Below are positions 1 through 9,802 of a stretch of 45,285 nucleotides of DNA, one piece after another. The translations under genes were made by a program, and so were the position numbers. A model generated the notes under the pieces. It ran no database searches. It saw only the letters and a program-made list of their open reading frames with translations, and had not been told where the DNA came from. Position 1 is the first letter of the stretch, and every line of letters starts with the position of its first letter. Source of the DNA: Armatimonadota bacterium (lineage in GTDB: Bacteria; Armatimonadota; Armatimonadia; Armatimonadales; Capsulimonadaceae); assembly GCA_019239955.1 (NCBI GenBank), contig JAFAZD010000130.1, positions 1 to 45,285 on the forward strand. Direction: 5' to 3'.

Positions 1-739
1 CGGCGGGCGGCTTCTGCGTGGCGGCCTGCGCGGAGACGCGCGCCCCGGCGAAGCCGATGGTCGCGCCCGGCTCGGCCAGCAGGAGGTCGCCCAGCGAGGC
101 GTAGGAGGCGAGCACGCCCGCCATGGTCGGGTCCGTCATTACCACGATGTAGGGCAGGCGCGCCTCGGCTAGCCGCGCGGCGGCGGCGGAGGTCTTGGCC
201 ATCTGCATCAGGGACAGCAGGCCCTCGTGCATCCGCGCCCCGCCGGACGCCGTGAACAGCACCACCGGCAGACGTCGGGCGATGCCCTCCTCCATCGCCC
301 GCGTGATCTTCTCGCCGGACACGGACCCCATCGAGCCGCCGATGAAGCGGAAGTCCGTCACGCCCAGCACGACCGGCACGCCCCCGACCGACGCCAGGCC
401 GACCTGGACTCCGTCCGTCATCCCCGTCGCCCGCTCCCGCTCGTCCAGCTTGTCCTGGTAGTCCTTGAAACCGAGCGGGTCCGTGGCGCGCAGCGTCTCA
501 AAGAGGGGCCGCCACGAGCCTTCGTCCGCCGTGTAGGCGATGCGCTCCGGGGCCGTCAGCTTGTGGTGGAAGCCGCACTGGGGGCAGACCTTGAGGTTCT
601 TCTCGAAGTCCTTGGTGAACAGAATCTGGTTGCAGTGGGCGCACTTGGTGGCGACCCCTTCGGGGACCGCCGCCGCGCTTTCGGCCGCCGGGGCCGGGGG
701 GAATTTGGATTTGCGCCGAAACCAACCGTCGGGGGGCAT
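1..739 (-). CDS. accD: Acetyl-CoA carboxylase carboxyltransferase beta subunit, 5' part
   Basis: This is the beta subunit of acetyl-CoA carboxyltransferase, which together with AccA moves the carboxyl group from carboxybiotin to acetyl-CoA to make malonyl-CoA for fatty-acid synthesis. The first 246 residues are in the window and the C-terminus runs off the left edge. The N-terminal zinc ribbon is visible as CAHC near residue 36 and CPQC about 20 residues later, followed by the crotonase-like fold with the motif SGGARMHEGL and then PTMAGVLASYASLGD. The ATG at 739 is preceded by AAGGAG at a good distance. Family recognition is firm; only the 3' end is unknown. Confidence 0.95.
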   Translation of the reverse strand, partial: MPPDGWFRRKSKFPPAPAAESAAAVPEGVATKCAHCNQILFTKDFEKNLKVCPQCGFHHKLTAPERIAYTADEGSWRPLFETLRATDPLGFKDYQDKLDERERATGMTDGVQVGLASVGGVPVVLGVTDFRFIGGSMGSVSGEKITRAMEEGIARRLPVVLFTASGGARMHEGLLSLMQMAKTSAAAARLAEARLPYIVVMTDPTMAGVLASYASLGDLLLAEPGATIGFAGARVSAQAATQKPPA

Positions 740-815
740 AAGCCGCTCCTTACACTCTTCGTCTCGCGCCGAGACCGGTTTTTCTGCCAGGGGATGGCCG
801 CCGAGAATACCGGCG

Positions 816-821
816 ATTATA
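816..821 (-). promoter_or_regulatory. Probable -10 element upstream of accD
   Basis: On the minus strand a perfect TATAAT lies about 76 nt before the accD start. No good -35 hexamer is visible at 16-18 nt. Between this box and the gene, GTCTCG and CGAGAC (761-775) form a 6-bp hairpin in the presumed leader. Confidence 0.45.
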
Positions 822-874
822 CCCGACTCAGACAGCAAAACGCGCGAAAAGTTTCAGCCCCCGCGAAATGGCGG

Positions 875-1072
875 TCAGTCCCTGGCGGCGAGGCGGGCGA
901 TGTGCCTGTGGTGAACGGATCGTGCCGACTGAATGGCCGCCAGGTACGCGGCGTCGTCCCATTCGGCGGGGGCCGACACGGCGGCGGAGCGGGCGGGCAT
1001 CCAGTGCGGGAAACCCGCCACGCCGCAGGCCATCACGGCCAGGAAATACAAGCAGAAACGCCGGAGCGACAT
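875..1072 (-). CDS. Small exported or membrane-anchored protein, unknown
   Basis: A 65-aa protein that I do not recognise. It starts MSLRRFCLYFLAVMACGVAG, a short basic N-region followed by a hydrophobic stretch that looks like a signal peptide or single membrane anchor; the rest is a short Ala/Arg/His-rich tail. The ATG at 1072 is preceded by a strong Shine-Dalgarno (GGGGAGG), which is the main reason to regard it as real. It lies between lacI and accD on the same strand. No function can be proposed. Confidence 0.55.
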   Translation of the reverse strand: MSLRRFCLYFLAVMACGVAGFPHWMPARSAAVSAPAEWDDAAYLAAIQSARSVHHRHIARLAARD

Positions 1073-1213
1073 CTCTTAGACCTCCCCATGCGGACTGTGC
1101 AAAACAGGCAGAGTTGCCTGCGGATGGTCTTCATTGTCGGCGCGGCGCGCGGGAAGGCCCACCGCACAACTACGGGGATTTTCGCGGCGGACGCACGGGG
1201 AATCAGTGTGCCG

Positions 1214-2401
1214 CTACGAAACGACGGCGACGCTGCGCTTGCGCCGGGGGGAGCGCGAGACGGGCGGCGGGGCGGGGGCCGCCGGCACGGCGGCTCGCTC
1301 CTCGGCCGGCGCGGGGGACGGATCGGGGGCGGCGACGCCGCTGGAGCGGCGGACGACCAGGCGGGCGGGGAACACCTGCGTCACCGGCGGCGCGCCCGGC
1401 TGCGCGATTCGGCGCAGCACGCACTCGCCCGCCGTGCGCCCGATGCCCTCGAAGTCCTGGGCCATTGAGGTCAGCTCCAGGTCGGAGAGGCCCGGCTGGA
1501 TGACGTCGTCGAAGCCCACCAGGGCGACGTCCTCCGGGACCCGCAGGCCCAGGCCGCGCAGCTCGGCGTAGACCGGCGGCGCCCAGAAGTCGGCGAGCAG
1601 GAAGATCGCCGTCGGGCGGTCCTCGGCGGCGAAGGCCTGGCGCACCATGTTCGCGTCCAGCCGCCGCCCGCGGTCCAGGGCGAGCAGGATGTGGCGTGGG
1701 TCGGCCTCCAGGCCGGCGTCGGCCAGGGCCTGCTGGTAGCCGCGCAGGCGCTCCACGGCGGCGGCGGTGCTCTCCAGCCGTGTCAGGTGCGCGATCCGCG
1801 TGTGGCCGAGCTGGATCAGGTGCCGCGTGGCCTCATAGGCCCCCGCGTAGTTGTCGGTGCCGACGAAGTCGAGCGGGACGCCGGGGACGCGCCGGTCAAT
1901 GGCAATCACGGGCATCTCCGCGCTGATCTCGCGGATCAGCGGCACGTTGGCGGTGTCGCCCTCGTGCCAGAGCACGATGCCGGCGAAGTTGTTCTCGTGT
2001 GCGTAGCGCAGGCACTCGGCCTCCTTCTCGGATGCCTTCGAGTAGGCCTCCGCGTAAGTGTCCAGCACCAGCGGGTGGTAGCCCTGCGGGGCGAGGGCGG
2101 CGTTGACGCCGTAGAACGTGTCGGTGAACAGGCTGCCCCCGAAGCGGCGGCCCAGCAGCACACCGACCAGGTGCGGGTCGTGCCCGGCCGGCGCGCGCCG
2201 GCCCGGCCTGCGGACGGGCGGCAGCGGCCGGTGGCGGGCGGCGTAGCCCAGCGCCTCGGCGGCCTGCAGGACGTTGCGGCGCGTGCCCTCCGAGACGAAG
2301 ATGCCGTTCTGCCGGTCGTTCAGCACCGTCGAGACGACCGACTGGGAGACATGAGCCCGCTCGGCCACATCTTTCAGCGTCACTGTTTTGGACGTAGTCA
2401 T
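1214..2401 (-). CDS. LacI/GalR-family transcriptional regulator
   Basis: A 395-aa LacI-type repressor. The N-terminal helix-turn-helix is clear (VTLKDVAERAHVSQSVVSTV, residues about 6-25), followed by a hinge and a periplasmic-binding-protein-like sensor domain with GTDNYAGAYEATRHLIQLGH and the C-terminal VALVGFDDV typical of the family. The last about 45 residues are an unusual Pro/Ala/Arg-rich tail beyond the normal end. I chose ATG 2401 (MTTSKT) over an upstream in-frame ATG at 2428 because an AGGA ribosome site fits it. The effector is probably a sugar, but neither ligand nor target is shown; the next gene upstream on this strand is a polysaccharide deacetylase. Confidence 0.9.
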   Translation of the reverse strand: MTTSKTVTLKDVAERAHVSQSVVSTVLNDRQNGIFVSEGTRRNVLQAAEALGYAARHRPLPPVRRPGRRAPAGHDPHLVGVLLGRRFGGSLFTDTFYGVNAALAPQGYHPLVLDTYAEAYSKASEKEAECLRYAHENNFAGIVLWHEGDTANVPLIREISAEMPVIAIDRRVPGVPLDFVGTDNYAGAYEATRHLIQLGHTRIAHLTRLESTAAAVERLRGYQQALADAGLEADPRHILLALDRGRRLDANMVRQAFAAEDRPTAIFLLADFWAPPVYAELRGLGLRVPEDVALVGFDDVIQPGLSDLELTSMAQDFEGIGRTAGECVLRRIAQPGAPPVTQVFPARLVVRRSSGVAAPDPSPAPAEERAAVPAAPAPPPVSRSPRRKRSVAVVS

Positions 2402-2450
2402 GCTTCTCAATCCTGCGGGGGCAGGCATTTATATAAACTTCTCGGCGGAG

Positions 2451-2480
2451 AGTCTACCTTGCATGTTTTGGCTTTGTCAA
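2451..2480 (-). promoter_or_regulatory. Probable sigma70-type promoter for the LacI gene
   Basis: On the minus strand TTGACA (2480-2475), an 18-nt spacer and TAGACT (2456-2451) stand about 50 nt before the regulator start. The -35 lies inside the end of the upstream deacetylase gene. A TATATAAA stretch closer to the gene (around 2430) is an alternative -10. Confidence 0.5.
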
Positions 2481-3275
2481 GCCGGCGGTCGCCGCTTCCC
2501 CGCCCACCGGGACGTGCAGACGGCGCAGCATCTCTCCGACGGTCACGAATCGGTAGCCGCGCGCCCGCAGGCCGCTGATGATGGCCGGCAGCGCGGCCAG
2601 GGTGGCGGGCGTGTCCTGGTGGAGCAGGATGATGGAGCCCGGCTCGGTGCGGTCCAGGACGCGCCGGGCGATCCACTGCGGGGGGTGCGGGTCGTAATCC
2701 CCCGCGCCGACCGTCCAGGAGACGGTGACGTAGCCCAGGGACCTGGCGACCTGCAGCACCTTGTCGTTATATTGCACGCCGGGCGGGCGCAGCAGCGTGG
2801 TGTGGCGGCCCGTGACGGCCGCGACCCAGCGGTCGCACAGGCGCAGCTCGTTGGCGATCTGGTGGGGCGGCAGGGCCGGAAGGCGCTGGTGGTCGTAGGT
2901 GTGGTTGCCGATCTCGAAGCCGCCGCGCGCCAGCAGGCGCGCGACCTGTGGGTACTGCTTGACGCGCGTGCCGACCAGGAAGAAGGTCGCCGGCACATGG
3001 TCGCGCTCCAGCAGGGCGGCGATGGCGGGGCCGTAGCGCGGGTCGGGGCCGTCGTCCACCGTCAGCGCCACCTCCGGCGCGTTCGGGTCGCCGTGCTCCA
3101 GCAGGCCGGTGCGGGGGTCGTACCGGTCCTCGCCGCGCCAGTGCCGCACCCAGTACAGCGGGTTGATCGCGCGGTCGAGCGGCACCTTGCGATAGCGGTC
3201 GGCCTGCCAGGCGGCCAGTCCGAGAACGGCCACGGCCGCGACGGCCAGCGGCGCACGGCGGCGGAAGTTGCGCAT
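2454..3275 (-). CDS. Polysaccharide deacetylase (NodB/CE4 family), membrane-anchored
   Basis: A 273-aa carbohydrate esterase 4 protein, expected to remove N- or O-acetyl groups from peptidoglycan or an exopolysaccharide outside the cytoplasm. A basic start (MRNFRRR) and a hydrophobic segment (about residues 9-22) anchor it. The NodB motifs are all visible: LTVDDGPDP with the catalytic and metal-binding Asp pair, GNHTYDH with the two metal His residues, LLRPPG, and IILLHQDTP near the C-terminus. ATG 3275 is chosen although an in-frame start exists at 3380, because TATAAT sits only 6 nt upstream of it, so the longer form would contain its own promoter. The mRNA may therefore be leaderless. Confidence 0.9.
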   Translation of the reverse strand: MRNFRRRAPLAVAAVAVLGLAAWQADRYRKVPLDRAINPLYWVRHWRGEDRYDPRTGLLEHGDPNAPEVALTVDDGPDPRYGPAIAALLERDHVPATFFLVGTRVKQYPQVARLLARGGFEIGNHTYDHQRLPALPPHQIANELRLCDRWVAAVTGRHTTLLRPPGVQYNDKVLQVARSLGYVTVSWTVGAGDYDPHPPQWIARRVLDRTEPGSIILLHQDTPATLAALPAIISGLRARGYRFVTVGEMLRRLHVPVGGEAATAGLTKPKHAR

Positions 3276-3281
3276 AGCGCC

Positions 3282-3287
3282 ATTATA
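3282..3287 (-). promoter_or_regulatory. -10 box 6 nt before the deacetylase start
   Basis: On the minus strand TATAAT is followed by six bases (GGCGCT) and then the ATG. With initiation 6-7 nt after the -10 box, transcription would start at or next to the ATG, giving a leaderless mRNA. No strong -35 is seen. Confidence 0.55.
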
Positions 3288-3320
3288 ACTGATATTGGGC
3301 GGAAGCGCGGCGGGCAGACG

Positions 3321-3349
3321 TTGCCTTTTTTCGCCGAATCGGGTATGAT
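3321..3349 (+). promoter_or_regulatory. Promoter of the hspR-rpoZ-dnaK cluster
   Basis: TTGCCT (3321-3326), a 17-nt spacer and TATGAT (3344-3349) make a good sigma70-type promoter about 85 nt before hspR. It is divergent from the deacetylase promoter, with the two -10 boxes about 60 bp apart. Confidence 0.65.
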
Positions 3350-3357
3350 ATTCATAC
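3343..3357 (+). promoter_or_regulatory. 15-bp palindrome overlapping the hspR promoter, candidate operator
   Basis: GTATGA and TCATAC are perfect 6-base inverted arms separated by 3 bases, and they cover the -10 hexamer. A repressor bound here would block the promoter. It does not match the HAIR consensus (CTTGAGT-N7-ACTCAAG) known for HspR, so its ligand is unproven; autoregulation by the first gene of the operon is an inference. Confidence 0.45.
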
Positions 3358-3439
3358 TTCGTAATTCTCACAATGCCCACACTGCGCGTCGGCGTCCGTG
3401 CGGCGAGCGGAAGCGTTTGGAAAGGGATGCGGCGTCGTC

Positions 3440-3796
3440 ATGCGGGACGACCACGACGACCACAGTGAGACAAGGCCGGTGGGGCATGACCGGGAGGCGT
3501 GGGACGACCGGGATGACGAGCCGGTATACGTGATTAGCATCGCGGCCAAACTGGCCGGCCTGCCGGCGTGGACCCTGCGTGTGCTCGACAAGGAGGGAAT
3601 CGTCCGCCCCCGGCGCACCGCCAAGGACCGCCGGCTCTACTCGGACCGAGACATTGCCCGCCTGGCGCGCGTGCGCTACCTGACGGAAGAGCGCGGCGTC
3701 AACATGAACGGCGTCCGGCTCATCCTGGAGATGGAAGACCCGTGGGTGCGGTCCGCGCCGTCCCCCGGCGCCGCCGTGGGGGACAATTCGTCCTAA
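3440..3796 (+). CDS. hspR: HspR-like MerR-family heat-shock repressor
   Basis: A 118-aa MerR-type DNA-binding protein. The signature of HspR is visible: EPVYVISIAAKLAG, TLRVLDKEGIVRPRRT, RLYSDRDIARLARVRYLTEE and GVNMNGVRLILEME, which is the winged helix-turn-helix and the start of the dimerisation helix. It lacks a ligand-binding C-terminal domain. HspR proteins repress chaperone operons and are usually released on heat shock with DnaK as co-repressor; the position upstream of dnaK fits. The N-terminal about 25 residues are unusually rich in Asp/His. ATG 3440 is chosen with GGAAAGG upstream. Rather than ending the chaperone operon, as in actinobacteria, it heads it. Confidence 0.85.
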   Translation: MRDDHDDHSETRPVGHDREAWDDRDDEPVYVISIAAKLAGLPAWTLRVLDKEGIVRPRRTAKDRRLYSDRDIARLARVRYLTEERGVNMNGVRLILEMEDPWVRSAPSPGAAVGDNSS

Positions 3797-3807
3797 AGGA
3801 GATATAG

Positions 3808-4140
3808 TTGATTTATCCATCCGCAGACACCATCGAGGACCGGGTCGGCAGCCGCTATTCACTGGTCGTCCTGGCCGCCAAGCGCGCCAAGCAGATCAAG
3901 GAGGGCGCGCCGGTGCTGATCGAGACTCCCTCCACCAATCCGCTGACGATCGCGCTGGAGGAGATCGCCGCCGGCAAGGTGTCCGCACAGACCGACACGG
4001 CGGCGATGGCCGCCCACACCGCCGACTCGCACGTGACGGAGACGCCGGCCGCCAATCCCGAACTGCCGGCGGCGACGCGGCCGCTGGCGGTGGACGAGTT
4101 CGACCCCGCGCTCGGCGGCCCCGGCGCGGCGGAAGAGTAA
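3808..4140 (+). CDS. rpoZ: RNA polymerase omega subunit
   Basis: A 110-aa protein. The first about 55 residues match the omega subunit, which helps fold beta-prime and assemble RNA polymerase: YPSADTIEDRVGSRYSLVVL, AAKRAKQIKEG and PLTIALEEIAAGKV. The remaining half is an Ala/Thr/Pro-rich acidic tail without a known fold. It begins with TTG at 3808, placed 7 nt after AAAGGAG, which fixes the start. It is 11 bp downstream of hspR and 69 bp upstream of dnaK. A chaperone-linked rpoZ is unusual; the more common neighbours are gmk and coaBC. Confidence 0.88.
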   Translation: MIYPSADTIEDRVGSRYSLVVLAAKRAKQIKEGAPVLIETPSTNPLTIALEEIAAGKVSAQTDTAAMAAHTADSHVTETPAANPELPAATRPLAVDEFDPALGGPGAAEE

Positions 4141-4143
4141 ACC

Positions 4144-4159
4144 GCAACTGGGTTCAGTT
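4144..4159 (+). promoter_or_regulatory. Small inverted repeat between rpoZ and dnaK
   Basis: CAACTG and CAGTTG, separated by GGTT, form a 6-bp stem just after the rpoZ stop. No T-run follows, so it is a weak terminator at best and could instead be an mRNA processing site or an operator for dnaK. Confidence 0.3.
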
Positions 4160-4209
4160 GTAATTCCATCCATTTCTACTGCCGACTAAAGGTCAGATAA
4201 GGAAGCGCC

Positions 4210-6117
<1,908 letters not shown>

Positions 6118-6130
6118 GGCGCACGGCTCT

Positions 6131-6159
6131 GTAGGGGCGACCCGACGGGTCGCCCCTAC
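6131..6159 (+). repeat. Palindromic repeat, GTAGGGGC family, GACCCG core
   Basis: Perfect 14-base inverted arms (GTAGGGGCGACCCG and its complement) around one central A. It sits between dnaK and dnaJ. The same sequence except for the central base recurs at 17703-17731. As RNA it would form a very stable hairpin that could attenuate or protect the dnaK transcript. Confidence 0.85.
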
Positions 6160-6189
6160 TTGTCGTTTCCTGCCTGCTAGAAACCCCGT

Positions 6190-7326
6190 ATGGCAACCAA
6201 ACGCGATTACTATGAGGTCCTGGGCGTCGAGCGCACGGCCTCCTCGACCGAGATTCGCTCGGCCTACCGCCGACTCGCCGCCCGTTATCATCCCGACGTC
6301 AACCCGGGCGACCACACGGCGGAGGAACAGTTCAAGGAGATCAACGAGGCGCACGAGGTGCTGTCGTCGGCGGAGAAGCGGCAGATCTACGACCAGTTCG
6401 GCCACGCGGGCCCGCCCGGCGGCCTGGGCGGCGCGGAGGGATTCGGTGTCGGCGACATCTTCGACATGTTCTTCGGCGCGGGCGGCGGACGCGCCGGGGG
6501 CGCCGAGCGCACCCGGCAGCAGGCCACGCAGGGCGCGGACCTGCGCTACGATCTGGAGATCACCCTGGAGGAAGCCGCCTTCGGGGCCGAAAAGACGCTC
6601 AAGCTCTCCCGTCTGGAGGCCTGTGAGCACTGCGACGGCAGCGGCGCGCGGCCCGGCACATCGCTCCAGGGCTGCCCCGCCTGTCACGGCACCGGCCAGG
6701 TGCGCCACGTCCAGAACACCATCCTCGGCTCCTTCGCCACCGTCACGCCCTGCGCGCGCTGCCGGGGCGAGGGCCGCATCATCACCGATCCCTGCCCCGC
6801 CTGTCATGGGCAGGGCCGGCTGCGCCGCAGCGCGGATCACGACATCCAGGTGCCGGCGGGGGTGGACACCGGGACGCGGCTCGTGGACCAGGGCCAGGGC
6901 GACGCCGGCCTGCGCGGCGGCCCGCCCGGTGACCTGTACATCGTGATCTACGTCCAGCCGCACCCGCACCTGACGCGGCGCGGGCACGACGTCATCCATG
7001 AGGCGAAGGTCACATACGCACAGGCCGCCCTCGGGGACACGTTCGAGGTCCCCATACTCGGTGGACGCGAGAAGCTGACCATCCCCGAAGGCACCCAGCC
7101 CGGCGCGACCTTCCGCCTGCGCGGGCGCGGCCTGCCCGACGTCAATGGACGCACCCACGACCGGGGTGACGAGTTGGTCGTGATCCACCTGCAAGTGCCC
7201 ACACACCTGACCGATGAGCAGCGCCGCCTGCTCAAAGAGCTCGCGGCGGCCTCCGGTGAGAAGCTCCATCCCGATGAGCGCGGCCTATTCGAGAAGGTGA
7301 AGGATGCCTTCACGGGCAAGGCCTGA
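6190..7326 (+). CDS. dnaJ: Chaperone protein DnaJ (Hsp40)
   Basis: A 378-aa type I J-protein that delivers unfolded substrates to DnaK and stimulates its ATPase. Domains in order: the J domain (DYYEVLGVERTASSTEIRSA, with the essential HPD in RYHPDVNPGD, residues about 35-37), a Gly/Phe-rich stretch (about 75-110), four CxxCxGxG zinc modules (CEHCDGSG, CPACHGTG, CARCRGEG, CPACHGQG; about 145-220), and the C-terminal beta domains with GDLYIVIYVQPHP and the short YAQAALGDTFEVP. It lies 72 bp after dnaK. The Shine-Dalgarno is weak. Confidence 0.97.
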   Translation: MATKRDYYEVLGVERTASSTEIRSAYRRLAARYHPDVNPGDHTAEEQFKEINEAHEVLSSAEKRQIYDQFGHAGPPGGLGGAEGFGVGDIFDMFFGAGGGRAGGAERTRQQATQGADLRYDLEITLEEAAFGAEKTLKLSRLEACEHCDGSGARPGTSLQGCPACHGTGQVRHVQNTILGSFATVTPCARCRGEGRIITDPCPACHGQGRLRRSADHDIQVPAGVDTGTRLVDQGQGDAGLRGGPPGDLYIVIYVQPHPHLTRRGHDVIHEAKVTYAQAALGDTFEVPILGGREKLTIPEGTQPGATFRLRGRGLPDVNGRTHDRGDELVVIHLQVPTHLTDEQRRLLKELAAASGEKLHPDERGLFEKVKDAFTGKA

Positions 7327-7382
7327 CGGCCCATGCCCCGGCCTGTCAAGAGACTCCTGGGCTGCAATCTTGTAGTCACTGG

Positions 7383-7412
7383 CCCCTCTCTCATTCTCAT
7401 GGAGAGAGGGGC
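7383..7412 (+). repeat. Hairpin repeat (CCCCTCTCTC type) between dnaJ and prmA
   Basis: CCCCTCTCTC and its complement GAGAGAGGGG flank a short loop, followed by GCGCGAGGCGGGGGTGAGGG. It resembles the GC-rich repeats at 9803-9935 and 10946-11050 and may act as a terminator-like stem for dnaJ, though no T-run follows. Confidence 0.55.
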
Positions 7413-7446
7413 GCGAGGCGGGGGTGAGGGCCGTTCGGGAGTATTC

Positions 7447-8295
7447 ATGCGCTGGGCGGAAATCATCATTGAGGCAGAGCCGGGGGCGCGGGATGCCGTC
7501 GGGGCGGCGCTGCAAGACGCCGGCTGCACGGGGTTTGAGGTGCGTGATGAGGCCACCCCGCCCGCTGTCGCCGGCTACCTGCCCGTGGACGACCGGCTGG
7601 AGGGTCGCCTGGCGCAGATTGGGGGCCGGCTGCGCGCCCTGCCCTTTCATGGCGTCGAGGGCGCGGGCACGGAGCTGACCCTGCGGACGGTGCAGGAGGA
7701 GGACTGGGCCAACGCCTGGAAGGCCTTCTTCAAGCCGATCCGCGTGGGACGGCATCTCGTCGTCACCCCGCCCTGGGAGTCGCCCGACCTCGACCCCGGC
7801 GACACCCCCCTCGTCATTGACCCCGGCATGGCCTTCGGGACGGGCAGCCACCCCACCACCCAATTGTGCCTCGCCGCCCTGGAGGACCACGTCCGCCCCG
7901 GCCTGTCCGTCGCCGACATCGGAACGGGGTCCGGCATCCTCGCCATCGCCGCCGCCAAGCTCGGCGCGTCCCCGGTCGTCGCCAACGACATCGAGCCGCC
8001 CGCGACCAAAATCGCCGCCGAAAATGCGAAGACGAACGGCGTCACGATCCAGACGCGGGTTCCCCTGCCGGACGGCCCGTTCGATGTCGTCGTCGCCAAC
8101 ATCCTCGCCGACGTCATCATCGGCCTCGCCCCCGACCTGGCCACCCGCGTCCGGCCCGGCGGCATCCTGATCGCCTCCGGCATCATTGACACCCGTGAAG
8201 ACGACGTTCGGGCGGCTTTGGAGAGCGTCGGCTTCGCCCCGCAGGAGACTCGCCGCCAAGCCGAATGGGTCGCCCTGATTCTTCGCCGCACATGA
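7447..8295 (+). CDS. prmA: Ribosomal protein L11 methyltransferase
   Basis: A 282-aa class I SAM-dependent methyltransferase that trimethylates ribosomal protein L11. The N-terminal substrate-recognition domain starts MRWAEIIIEAEPGARDAVG; next come WANAWKAFFKPIRVG, the family signature GMAFGTGSHPTT, the SAM-binding VADIGTGSGILAIAAAKLG, the acidic motif VVANDIEP and the catalytic-region motif VVANILADVI. ATG 7447 is chosen because it gives the usual N-terminus and has GGGAG upstream; an upstream in-frame ATG at 7333 would translate the hairpin repeat. It overlaps rsmE by 4 bp (ATGA), so the two are translationally coupled. Confidence 0.95.
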   Translation: MRWAEIIIEAEPGARDAVGAALQDAGCTGFEVRDEATPPAVAGYLPVDDRLEGRLAQIGGRLRALPFHGVEGAGTELTLRTVQEEDWANAWKAFFKPIRVGRHLVVTPPWESPDLDPGDTPLVIDPGMAFGTGSHPTTQLCLAALEDHVRPGLSVADIGTGSGILAIAAAKLGASPVVANDIEPPATKIAAENAKTNGVTIQTRVPLPDGPFDVVVANILADVIIGLAPDLATRVRPGGILIASGIIDTREDDVRAALESVGFAPQETRRQAEWVALILRRT

Positions 8296-9044
8296 CTCGC
8301 TTCTTCGTCCGGCCTGACCAGATTGACGGCGGCAGGGTGACGCTGGACGCCGACGACGCACACCATTTGCGGACGGTGTTGCTGGCGAGGCCCGGCGACC
8401 TCATTGCCATTCTCGACGGGACTGGGCGCGAGTGGCCGGCCGTGCTGGAAACGGTCGGCAAGGCGCGGGCGGAGGCGCGGCTGGGGGAGCCGTTTGAACC
8501 CAGCACCGAGCCGCAGACGCAGATCACCGTCGCGCAGGCCCTGCCCAAGATGGCGGAGAAGATGGAGCAGGTCTTGCAGCGCGGCACGGAGATCGGCGTC
8601 TCGCACTTCTGGGCCTATCAGAGCGAGCGCAGCCTGACGCATCTCAGCGGCGAGCGGCACGCCAAGCGGCTGGCCCGCTGGCAAAGCATCGTCAAGACCG
8701 CCGCCGAGCAGGCCCATCGGGCCGTTCTGCCGACCGTGTGCGCCGAAGGCAGTCTGCGCGATGTGCTGGCCGCCGTCCCGGATTTTGACCTGGCGCTGCT
8801 GGCCCACCCGGACGCGCACCTGCCGACGCTGCGGGAGACACTTTCCGACTCCCCCAGAATTGGGGGCCGGGGGGCGATCCTCGTCATCATCGGCCCCGAA
8901 AGCGGCTTCACGGACACTGAAGTGGCGCGGGCGGCGGGCGCACAGGCCATCTCGCTCGGCCCGCGCATCCTCCGCACCGAGACGGCGGCGATGGTCATGG
9001 CCGCGCAAATTTTTTTCGCACTGGAGCCGCCTTCTGTTCGTTGA
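8292..9044 (+). CDS. rsmE: 16S rRNA m3U1498 methyltransferase
   Basis: A 250-aa SPOUT-class methyltransferase that methylates N3 of U1498 of 16S rRNA. The N-terminal PUA-like part has MTRFFVRP and DAHHLRTVLLARPGD; the SPOUT knot shows QALPKMAEKMEQVLQRGTEIGV, ILVIIGPESGFTDTE and the C-terminal ISLGPRILRTETAAMVMAAQ, which includes the family's conserved LGxRILRxETA. The start ATG at 8292 overlaps the prmA stop. The prmA-rsmE pair is a common bacterial neighbourhood. Confidence 0.95.
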   Translation: MTRFFVRPDQIDGGRVTLDADDAHHLRTVLLARPGDLIAILDGTGREWPAVLETVGKARAEARLGEPFEPSTEPQTQITVAQALPKMAEKMEQVLQRGTEIGVSHFWAYQSERSLTHLSGERHAKRLARWQSIVKTAAEQAHRAVLPTVCAEGSLRDVLAAVPDFDLALLAHPDAHLPTLRETLSDSPRIGGRGAILVIIGPESGFTDTEVARAAGAQAISLGPRILRTETAAMVMAAQIFFALEPPSVR

Positions 9045-9759
9045 TATTCATAACCACATCCTGCCCGGCATTGACGATGGGGCGCGGAATCTGGACGAGT
9101 CGCTTCAGATGGCGCGCCTCGCCGTCGCGGGCGGCACGGACACGATGGTCGCCACGCCGCACCGCGCCTGGCTGCTCCGCCGCGAGGCCCCGCCCGCCTG
9201 GGTGCGGCCCCAGGTCGCCGACCTGCAAGCCGCCCTCGACCGCGCGGGCATCCCGCTCGCCGTGCTGCCCGGCGTGGAGATTCAGGTGGGACCCCGCGTG
9301 GCCTCCGAACTCAAAGGCGATACTCTGGGGACACTGGGCGACGGCCAATGGGCGCTGATCGAGCCGCCCTTTGACCGCGTCCCCCACGACGGCCTGGACA
9401 ACATCAAGGCCGTGCTGGACGCGGGCTTCCAGATCGTCCTTGCCCACCCGGAGCGCAACAAGGAAATCCAGCAGCACCTCGGCTTCGTGGAGGCGTGCGC
9501 CGACCTGGGCCTGACCTTTCAGCTGACCACCGGCAGCCTGCTGGGCCGCTTCGGCGCGCGGGTGGAAGAGACGGCGAAGGCAATCCTCGCCCGCGCCGCC
9601 GACTGGCCCCTCGTCATTGCCTCCGATACGCACGACACCCACGACCGCACCCCCGGCCTGATGGCCGCCGCCCGCGCCGTGGCCGCCGAGATCGTCGGCG
9701 AAGAGGAAGCGGGCCGCATGGTGGACGCCCGCCCCCGCGCCATCGTCTTCGGGCGGTAG
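9034..9759 (+). CDS. PHP-domain tyrosine-protein phosphatase (CpsB/YwqE-like)
   Basis: A 241-aa metal-dependent PHP phosphatase of the CpsB/CapC type, which dephosphorylates tyrosine kinases in capsule or exopolysaccharide regulation. Metal-binding motifs: DIHNHILPGIDDGA at the N-terminus, VATPHR, PGVEI, LAHPERN and IASDTHD near the C-terminus. No ATG, GTG or TTG start is available near the conserved N-terminus. CTG at 9034 lies 7 nt after GGAG and would give (M)FVDIHNH, the usual beginning of this family, so I place the start there; it overlaps rsmE by 11 bp. Partner kinase or polysaccharide genes are not in the window. Confidence 0.85.
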   Translation: MFVDIHNHILPGIDDGARNLDESLQMARLAVAGGTDTMVATPHRAWLLRREAPPAWVRPQVADLQAALDRAGIPLAVLPGVEIQVGPRVASELKGDTLGTLGDGQWALIEPPFDRVPHDGLDNIKAVLDAGFQIVLAHPERNKEIQQHLGFVEACADLGLTFQLTTGSLLGRFGARVEETAKAILARAADWPLVIASDTHDTHDRTPGLMAAARAVAAEIVGEEEAGRMVDARPRAIVFGR

Positions 9760-9802
9760 TCTGCGTCATCTCACGGCCTTACCGCTATTCCCTCGCCTTA
9801 TC

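Noticed and set aside
3343-3357. The palindrome as a HAIR element for HspR
   Set aside because: Arms GTATGA/TCATAC with 3-nt spacing do not match CTTGAGT-N7-ACTCAAG. I keep it only as an unassigned operator.
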